Below are positions 57,221 through 64,000 of a stretch of DNA of 64,000 bases, in pieces; position 1 is the first letter of the stretch, and every line of letters starts with the position of its first letter. Location: the NCBI RefSeq assembly GCF_000735345.1, contig NZ_JMPJ01000017.1, forward strand, positions 248,001 through 312,000, given 5' to 3'. The notes beneath the pieces were generated by a model. That model did no database searches, was not told the origin of the DNA, and was given only the letters and a program-made list of their open reading frames with translations. The stretch is from Ewingella americana ATCC 33852. GTDB lineage: Bacteria; Pseudomonadota; Gammaproteobacteria; Enterobacterales; Enterobacteriaceae. Both the position numbers and the translations under genes were made by a program.

Positions 57221-58441
57221 TCACCCCATAGCCGCCCCCAGTTGGAAGATGGGCAAGTACATCGCTATCACTAATCCTCCCACCAGTACCCCCATGACAA
57301 CCATCATCAGTGGCTCTATTGACTGCGCCATGCTGTCCGCCAATTGATTTGCCTGCTGGTGATGCCACTGCGCGAGTTTTAATAAGATTTCATCCAGCGA
57401 CCCGGACTCCTCACCTATATGGATTAATTGTTGGCAGAGGGAGGGGAAAAGGGGCGATTGCCCAAAGGCTTGGTGAAGCGGCGTGCCTAGCGTTATCTGA
57501 TGTTTTATTTCCAAGATAGCCTGTTCAAACAGCAGGTTAGTTGAAGCCGTTGCCGCCGCCTCAAGGCTGGCGATAAGCGTCAAGCCCGCCTGTTGCGTCA
57601 TGGCAAGTGTTTGGAATATCTGACCTAAGCAGCTGTCTGCTATGAGGCTTCGGATCAACGGTACGCGCATCAGCAGCTTTTGTTCCCTTCTGCGCCACAG
57701 CGCTTCGGGATGATATTTTTTGAAGTAAAAGACGGTGGCAATAATGATGAGAAAAGTAGTTGCCGGACCAAAGCGTATCAATCCCTGTGACGCAAGGATC
57801 AATAGGGTAGTAAACCACGGGAGCTGGGCATCAAATGAGGCATAGATTTTAGCAAATTCCGGCAGGACCATGGTTAGCATTAAAATGGTCACCGTACTGG
57901 CAATCGCCAATACAATCAGCGGATACCTCAGCGCCTTTTTTACCTTGCGGCTAAGCTCCGCCTGCTTCTCTTGCTGTAATGCAAGTTGTAGGCAGCAGTG
58001 GTCAAGCTGCCCGGTCATTTCGCCGATAGCGATAATGCGACGGTAGATGACCGGAAAAACCTGCGGAAACTGCCCAACCATAGCGGAAAGCTGCGTGCCC
58101 TCCCGCACGCCGGTAAAGATAGTTTGCAGAATGCATCGCCACGGCGCTTTCGGGTGCTCATTCGCCAGTAGCGTCAAGCTGTTGACCAAGGGCAACCCGG
58201 TTTGCAGTAACGTCGCCAATTGCCGGATAAAAGCAATCAGGTCGGCACCTTTCCAATAGGCAGCGCGAACTCGCTGTTGGTACTTCACGCTGACGGGCTG
58301 GAGTGCCAGAGTGAACAGTTGTTGATGTACCGAGAGCTCATCCGCCGACAGCAGTTCTCCTGACTGTAAGTTGCCAAGGGCATCAACACCCTCCCAGCGA
58401 TACAGGTTCAGGCGCTGTGTTGGCGGATGAGCCTCTGTCAT
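57221..58441 (-). CDS. hofC: Type IV pilus / T2SS-like inner-membrane platform protein HofC
   Basis: A 406-residue GspF/PilC-family protein (E. coli HofC about 400) with two tandem F domains (about 70-190 and 270-390) and three or four transmembrane segments (VILAIASTVTILMLTMVLPEF, TTFLIIIATVFYF and the C-terminal VMGVLVGGLVIAMYLPIF). It is the platform for pilus assembly, downstream of hofB by a 4-bp overlap. Known in E. coli as a normally silent type IV pilus-like set. Confidence 0.93.
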   Translation of the reverse strand: MTEAHPPTQRLNLYRWEGVDALGNLQSGELLSADELSVHQQLFTLALQPVSVKYQQRVRAAYWKGADLIAFIRQLATLLQTGLPLVNSLTLLANEHPKAPWRCILQTIFTGVREGTQLSAMVGQFPQVFPVIYRRIIAIGEMTGQLDHCCLQLALQQEKQAELSRKVKKALRYPLIVLAIASTVTILMLTMVLPEFAKIYASFDAQLPWFTTLLILASQGLIRFGPATTFLIIIATVFYFKKYHPEALWRRREQKLLMRVPLIRSLIADSCLGQIFQTLAMTQQAGLTLIASLEAAATASTNLLFEQAILEIKHQITLGTPLHQAFGQSPLFPSLCQQLIHIGEESGSLDEILLKLAQWHHQQANQLADSMAQSIEPLMMVVMGVLVGGLVIAMYLPIFQLGAAMG

Positions 58442-59913
58442 GCCGTTTCTCCCTCACCAGACACGCGGTAAAGCTCTTCAAGCGATGTCGTCCCTTGTTG
58501 AACCAGCAGCATCCCGGCCTCCATCAGCGTTTTATGCCCCTGAGAACGAGCAATTTTGTTTAGCTCGGCGACGCTGGCACCGTTAACCAGAGCCTGCTGT
58601 AGCGCAGGAGTGATGGTTAAAATCTCATAAATACCCGTCCTGCCGTAATAGCCTTGATAGCAGCGTTCACAGCCTCCCGCTATCCACAGTGGCATAGGGC
58701 CGGGACGGCCTTTTTCACCATGATCCACGAAAGAGGCGTGGGGTTTTCGGCAGTGTGGGCAGAGCTTGCGGACCAAGCGTTGGGCTATCACCAGTTTTAA
58801 ACTAGCGGCGATGTGATAGCCCTCGATGCCCATCTGCCCCAAGCGATTAAGGGTTTCGCAGGTCGAATTGGTATGCAGAGTGGAGAGCACCAGATGACCC
58901 GTTTGTGCCGCTTTGATAGCGATCTCGGCGGTTTCCTGATCGCGTATCTCGCCCACCATAATGACGTCCGGGTCTTGCCGCAGTAGAGCACGCAGCACGG
59001 TCGCGAAGTTTAAATCCGTTTTGGTATTAATCTGGGTCTGATTAATGCCCGTCACGGGGATCTCAACCGGATCCTCGACGCTACAGATATTGCGTTGCAC
59101 GGCATTCAGATGCCGCAAACCGCCGTACAGCGTGACGGTTTTACCACTGCCAGTAGGGCCGGTGACCAGAATCAGCCCCTGTGGGCACTTCAAGGCATTG
59201 ATGTAATGGCATAAATCACGCGGCGTGAAGCCCAGTTGATCCAACCCCAAATCTTGCTGAGTTATCTTCAATACACGCAGAACGATTTTTTCACCGTAAA
59301 GCGTGGGCAGTGAGGAGATCCGCAGAGAGAAGCGCTGGTTTTGCAGAGTCACCATCAGCTGTCCATCCTGCGGCAATCGCCTTTCAGCCACGTTGAGTTG
59401 GCCCATAATTTTGATGCGGGCGCACAGGCTGGCGTTCATGGAAGCCTCTGGTCCGGGGATCTCCTGCAACACTCCATCAATGCGTAGACGAATGCGCAGC
59501 GCGTTTTCGCTTGGCTCGAAATGAATATCTGAGGCTCGGCGAAGTATCGCGGTACGCAGCACCTGATTTAAGAAGTTAACCACCGGCGCTTCACTGTCAT
59601 CCTCCAGTTCATTGCTGCTGGTGGCGAGTATCGACGCGATAGCCGCCGGATCCTCTAACGCCACTTCTTGCTGGCAAGCCGTAGAGCGCTCTATGGCTTG
59701 GGTGAAGCGTTCCGCCGCCCAGAATTCAATCTCGATTTTTAAGGCGCAGGCGAATTCGAGCGCCTTTTTAAGCGCATCGGTATCGCTTTCAACTTCATGG
59801 CAAGCCACCCTTAAGATTGATTCATTCTTATGTAAAACAATGGCTTTGTAGCGCTGGCAAAGCTTGGTCAGCGCCTCGTCAGTGAGATGAGTAAGGTTCG
59901 CTGTTGTCATCAT
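58438..59913 (-). CDS. hofB: Type IV pilus / T2SS-like assembly ATPase HofB
   Basis: A 491-residue GspE/PilB-family ATPase. Walker A GPTGSGKTVTLYGGL and the Asp-box VMVGEIRDQETAEIAIKAAQTGHLVLSTLH follow an N-terminal domain, and the zinc tetracysteine is CPHC...CERC (near residues 380-410). It provides energy for pilin polymerisation. It starts on the ATGATGA that overlaps the ppdD stop, so ppdD-hofB-hofC is one translationally coupled unit. Confidence 0.94.
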   Translation of the reverse strand: MMTTANLTHLTDEALTKLCQRYKAIVLHKNESILRVACHEVESDTDALKKALEFACALKIEIEFWAAERFTQAIERSTACQQEVALEDPAAIASILATSSNELEDDSEAPVVNFLNQVLRTAILRRASDIHFEPSENALRIRLRIDGVLQEIPGPEASMNASLCARIKIMGQLNVAERRLPQDGQLMVTLQNQRFSLRISSLPTLYGEKIVLRVLKITQQDLGLDQLGFTPRDLCHYINALKCPQGLILVTGPTGSGKTVTLYGGLRHLNAVQRNICSVEDPVEIPVTGINQTQINTKTDLNFATVLRALLRQDPDVIMVGEIRDQETAEIAIKAAQTGHLVLSTLHTNSTCETLNRLGQMGIEGYHIAASLKLVIAQRLVRKLCPHCRKPHASFVDHGEKGRPGPMPLWIAGGCERCYQGYYGRTGIYEILTITPALQQALVNGASVAELNKIARSQGHKTLMEAGMLLVQQGTTSLEELYRVSGEGETA

Positions 59914-60377
59914 TCGGCCGCCTTAGGCGGTGAGGCAAAGCGGAAGACGCTTTCACAAGCCTGTTTCATCACTGCGTTTTGGGCGTTGGTACAGGTCCTC
60001 GTCCAGCTAATGGTGCCGGAAGTCGCGTTGAGTGATGGTGCCATCACGACGCTTAAACCACTTAGCGCCTGTTGGCCGGTGAGGGTGATAACCCCTGCTG
60101 CCACGGCAACCTGACTGACATAGCGCGTCGCCGCCGTCGCCGGAATACCTTGAGTGGCGACATTGCACGGGGTGAGGGCGCCCTGATCTATGGCACAAAG
60201 TTCAACGCCCGTTTTATAGGGCACCATGGTTTGCAGCATGTCGGTAAGCGCGGCTTTTTGAATGTAGCTTTGGTAAGCCGGGATCCCGATGGCGCTGAGT
60301 ATCGCGATGATGGCGATGACGACCATCAGTTCGATGAGGGTAAAGCCTTGTTGTCTTAGCTGTTTGTTGCTGACCAT
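59910..60377 (-). CDS. ppdD: Type IV major prepilin PpdD
   Basis: A 155-residue type IVa pilin. The prepilin cleavage site is Q-Q-G|FTLIELMVVIAIIAIL, with a glutamate at mature position 5. The mature domain has two cysteine pairs (ELCAIDQGALTPC, and CTNAQNA..QAC) typical of E. coli PpdD. Two start codons fit, 60383 (MKMVSNK) or 60377 (MVSNK). The ribosome binding site AGGAG is two bases from the first and eight from the second, so I use 60377. The leader (about 11 residues) is longer than in E. coli (six). Confidence 0.92.
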   Translation of the reverse strand: MVSNKQLRQQGFTLIELMVVIAIIAILSAIGIPAYQSYIQKAALTDMLQTMVPYKTGVELCAIDQGALTPCNVATQGIPATAATRYVSQVAVAAGVITLTGQQALSGLSVVMAPSLNATSGTISWTRTCTNAQNAVMKQACESVFRFASPPKAAE

Positions 60378-60661
60378 TTTCATTTCTCCTTAATATTGAT
60401 GGCTCAAGTTCGGGCCTCCATCGCCCTTGGTCAGCAACTTAGCGATTAATATTTTCCGCTGCCATGCCCGTTGAACGGCTCTCCGCGACACCTCGAGAAA
60501 TAAAAATGAGCGCATGTAAAAGCCCGCAAAGATTGCGGCATGTCTCGCAGTGTTGAAGGTTGGGGTCAGAAGAAATCTGTATGGCAAGAAATAAGGTGGT
60601 AGAAGAGAAGGCAGGGAGAGAAATGCCCCCTGATGGCAGAGGGCAGGGTATCAATGAGGAG

Positions 60662-61576
<915 letters not shown>

Positions 61577-61649
61577 CTAAGGGAGAGAAAAAAACATGCT
61601 ACCCTGTTGCCGTAATAAGTACCACCAAAGCCCACCGTTGAGGTCCTTG

Positions 61650-62219
61650 ATGCAGTTAGAAAATGGCTGGATTACCGAAGCTCGAAAGGTAATTTCCCCG
61701 CACTTTGATCTTCGCCCTGAAGATGAAATTCCTTCGCTGCTGGTTATTCATAACATCAGCCTGCCGCCCGGCCAGTTTGGCGGCCCCTATATCGATCAGC
61801 TGTTTACCGGCACGCTGGACCCCAACGAGCACCCTTATTTTGCCGATATCCACCACTTGCGCGTTGCGGCGCACTGCCTGATCCGCCGTGATGGCGAGGT
61901 GGTGCAGTATGTGCCTTTCGACAAACGTGCATGGCATGCTGGCGTTTCGGTGTGGCAGGGAAGGGAGCGCTGTAACGACTTTTCAATTGGTATTGAGCTG
62001 GAAGGGACGGATTCCGACCCCTTTACCGAGGCGCAATATCAAAGCCTGATTTCAGTTAGTGAGTTGTTAATTAAGCACTATCCTATTAGTGTTGATAGCA
62101 TCACTGGTCACAGTGACATCGCCCCCGGCCGCAAAACGGACCCCGGCCCTGAGTTTCAGTGGGAGCACTATTTGTCATCATTAGGGCAACATCAGGTTAA
62201 CGAGAGCGACAGGGACTGA
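61650..62219 (+). CDS. ampD: 1,6-anhydro-MurNAc-L-alanine amidase AmpD
   Basis: A 189-residue zinc amidase (E. coli 183) in cytoplasmic cell wall recycling. Loss of AmpD raises AmpC beta-lactamase through AmpR. The zinc ligands are the His of LLVIHNISLPPGQFGG and those of GHSDIAPGRKTDPG. I chose the ATG at 61650 (MQLENGWITEAR) behind GAGGTCC; an upstream ATG at 61596 adds residues not in the family. It is followed by ampE, as in E. coli. Confidence 0.95.
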   Translation: MQLENGWITEARKVISPHFDLRPEDEIPSLLVIHNISLPPGQFGGPYIDQLFTGTLDPNEHPYFADIHHLRVAAHCLIRRDGEVVQYVPFDKRAWHAGVSVWQGRERCNDFSIGIELEGTDSDPFTEAQYQSLISVSELLIKHYPISVDSITGHSDIAPGRKTDPGPEFQWEHYLSSLGQHQVNESDRD

Positions 62220-62286
62220 CGTAAACTACGGCGTAATGGATGGGCTATTTTCCGCCCTTGACGTGCAACAGAGAGAGTAATTACCG

Positions 62287-63141
62287 ATGACGTTATTTAC
62301 CTTATTGTTGGTGCTGGCTTGGGAGCGCCTGTTCAAATTGGGCGAGCACTGGCAGTTAGATCATCGTTTCGAAGTGATTTTCCGTCGCGGGCACAATGCC
62401 AGCCTGACGAAAACTCTGGCGATTGCCATTGTCTGGATGGCCCTGCTATGGCTGGTACTGCGGGCGTTTCACGGTTTCTTCTTCGGCGTGCCTTCTTTAA
62501 TTCTTTGGGTGGTGATTTGCCTGTTCTGCATCGGCGCGGGTATTAAGCGCAAGCATTACCGTGCCTATCTCAAGGCAGCGCGTCAGGGGGATGCTAACGC
62601 TTGTTCGGCTATGGCCGAGGAGCTAGCCCTTATCCACGGTTTACCGGTTGATTGTACTGAAGAAGTTCGACTAAGAGAGCTGCAAAATGCGCTGTTGTGG
62701 ATTAACTTCCGCTACTACTTGGCGCCGCTGTTTTGGTTCGTGGTCTTCGGCCCTTATGGCCCAATTGCGCTGGGTGGCTATGCCGTTTTGCGTGGTTATC
62801 AAACTTGGCTGGCGCGTCATACCACGCCGATGAAACGTTCACAGTCCGGGGTTGATGCCTTGCTGCATGTTCTGGATTGGATCCCTGTTCGTCTGGCTGG
62901 CGTGGCTTATGCGTTGCTGGGACACGGCGAGAAAGCGCTGCCAGCGTGGTTTGCATCTCTGGGCGATATCCACACTTCGCAATATCAGGTTTTGACCAAT
63001 CTGGCACAGTTCTCATTGGCGCGTGACCCCCATACTGACCCAGTTCAGACGCCGCGTGCTGCGGTTTCTCTGGCGCGAAAAGTCACCATGATTATTCTGG
63101 TGGTGGTCGCGGTGCTGACCATCTACGGCACTTTGGTTTAA
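62287..63141 (+). CDS. ampE: Inner-membrane protein AmpE
   Basis: A 284-residue membrane protein, the same length as in E. coli, with about four transmembrane segments (near residues 37-53, 60-78, 145-165 and the C-terminal [16 protein letters not shown]). It has a predicted signalling role in the ampDE operon, but its exact function is unsettled. It is 67 bp after ampD and convergent with aroP, sharing a terminator. Confidence 0.95.
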   Translation: MTLFTLLLVLAWERLFKLGEHWQLDHRFEVIFRRGHNASLTKTLAIAIVWMALLWLVLRAFHGFFFGVPSLILWVVICLFCIGAGIKRKHYRAYLKAARQGDANACSAMAEELALIHGLPVDCTEEVRLRELQNALLWINFRYYLAPLFWFVVFGPYGPIALGGYAVLRGYQTWLARHTTPMKRSQSGVDALLHVLDWIPVRLAGVAYALLGHGEKALPAWFASLGDIHTSQYQVLTNLAQFSLARDPHTDPVQTPRAAVSLARKVTMIILVVVAVLTIYGTLV

Positions 63142-63178
63142 GTTCGATTCCATTCCAGCCAATCTTTTCCCGACAATA

Positions 63179-63210
63179 AAAAAGCCCGGTTATTCACCGG
63201 GCTTTTTACT
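63179..63210. terminator. Bidirectional terminator between ampE and aroP
   Basis: Ten-base perfect stem AAAGCCCGGT / ACCGGGCTTT with loop TATTC, with A before and T after. Confidence 0.88.
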
Positions 63211-63250
63211 TTTAACATTTATAGGCAAAAAAGCTTGGAAGTAAGAAAGC

Positions 63251-64000
63251 TTACTTGGCCGTCGCGTTAACTGCTTTGGTGTTTTTGCTTTTCAGCAGGT
63301 AACCCACAGCCAGAATGGCAATCCACACTGGGATCAGCCATACGGAGATCGCCATGCCCGGGGTGATAGCCATAATCACCAGAATCGCCGCCATAAACAG
63401 CAGGCAGATGTAGTTACCGACGGGGTAGAGCAGTGCTTTGAACTTCGGCTCCACGCCTTCTTTGCGTTTAGCTTGGCGGAACTTGATGTGCGCCAGGCTA
63501 ATCATCGCCCAGTTGATCACCAGTGCAGAGACCACCAGAGCCATCAGCAGGCCAAAGGCTTCGCCCGGCATCAGGTAGTTAATCAGCACGCAAAGCGCAG
63601 TAGTCGTAGCCGATACCAGAATGGATGCCACTGGCACACCGCGTTTATCAACATTGAGCAAGGCTTTTGGCGCATTACCCTGTTGAGCAAGGCCGAACAG
63701 CATGCGGCTGTTGCAGTAAACGCAGCTGTTATAGACCGACAGCGCCGCCGTCAGGATAACCACGTTCAGGGCATTGGCTACCAGCGCATCGCCCAGCTCG
63801 TGGAAAATCAGCACGAACGGGCTGGTGTCTGGCCCTACGCGAGTCCAAGGCATCAGCGACAGAAGAACCGCCAGCGAACCCACATAGAAAATCAGGATGC
63901 GGTAGATAACCTGATTGGTGGCTTTTGGAATGCTGACCTCTGGGTTATCGGCTTCAGCCGCGGTGATACCCACCAGCTCAAGGCCGCCAAACGAGAACAT
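63251..64000 (-). CDS. aroP: Aromatic amino acid permease AroP (partial, N-terminus outside the window)
   Basis: The C-terminal 249 residues of a polytopic permease of the amino acid-polyamine-organocation family. The sequence (SFGGLELVGITAAEADNPE, NSCVYCNSRMLFGLAQQGNAP) is nearly identical to E. coli AroP (457 residues), so about 200 residues including TM1-TM5 lie beyond the edge. The methionine at 64000 is an internal residue, not the start. AroP imports phenylalanine, tyrosine and tryptophan. In E. coli it is repressed by TyrR; the regulatory region is outside. Confidence 0.92.
   Translation of the reverse strand: MFSFGGLELVGITAAEADNPEVSIPKATNQVIYRILIFYVGSLAVLLSLMPWTRVGPDTSPFVLIFHELGDALVANALNVVILTAALSVYNSCVYCNSRMLFGLAQQGNAPKALLNVDKRGVPVASILVSATTTALCVLINYLMPGEAFGLLMALVVSALVINWAMISLAHIKFRQAKRKEGVEPKFKALLYPVGNYICLLFMAAILVIMAITPGMAISVWLIPVWIAILAVGYLLKSKNTKAVNATAK

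Overview
The window is chromosomal DNA of a gammaproteobacterium of the order Enterobacterales. Almost every gene has the order, orientation and spacing of the Escherichia coli 'zero minute' region, with close protein similarity. It is not E. coli: polB lies directly beside the DedA gene yabI, an acyl-CoA synthetase gene lies between leuO and ilvI, and a DUF721/DciA-type gene lies between lpxC and secM. This content fits the Yersiniaceae/Hafniaceae side of the order; I cannot name a genus. Except for the gene-poor, AT-rich stretches beside leuO and mraZ the sequence is moderately GC-rich. I see no insertion sequence, prophage, tRNA, rRNA or CRISPR array.

Layout. 1-10.9 kb: surA (C-terminus cut by the window edge) and lptD for outer-membrane assembly, djlA, rluA, rapA and polB. 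11.1-18.7 kb: yabI, the thiamine ABC transporter thiBPQ with a TPP riboswitch, and the glucose-phosphate stress module sgrR / sgrS-sgrT / setA. 18.8-31.3 kb: leuABCD with its leuL attenuator, leuO, a frameshifted acyl-CoA synthetase, ilvIH and cra. 31.9-49.8 kb: the complete division and cell wall (dcw) cluster from mraZ to lpxC, nearly all genes touching or overlapping. 49.8-57.2 kb: a DUF721 gene, secM-secA, mutT, the coaE-zapD-yacG operon and guaC. 57.2-64 kb: the pilin set ppdD-hofB-hofC, nadC, ampD-ampE and the C-terminal part of aroP.

How the genes work together. The dcw genes make lipid II (murE, murF, mraY, murD, murG, murC, ddlB) and build the septum (ftsL, ftsI, ftsW, ftsQ, ftsA, ftsZ), with MraZ binding repeats in front of its own promoter. 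The leu and ilv genes form the branched-chain amino acid block, under attenuation (leuL) and probably LeuO and Lrp. SgrR senses sugar-phosphate stress and activates sgrS, whose RNA represses ptsG, encodes SgrT and is followed by the efflux gene setA. The thi operon is read through a TPP riboswitch.

Most of the window is ordinary. The points that deserve attention are: a TPP riboswitch whose P3 arm carries about 130 nt of extra, largely self-complementary sequence; a polB reading frame with no usable start codon for its conserved N-terminus (one G short in a G run); an acyl-CoA synthetase broken by one extra A in an A run; a long 59-residue SgrT; a SecM with a diverged arrest motif plus a visible stem that could hide the secA ribosome binding site; and a DciA-type gene in a lineage that normally loads its replicative helicase with DnaC.
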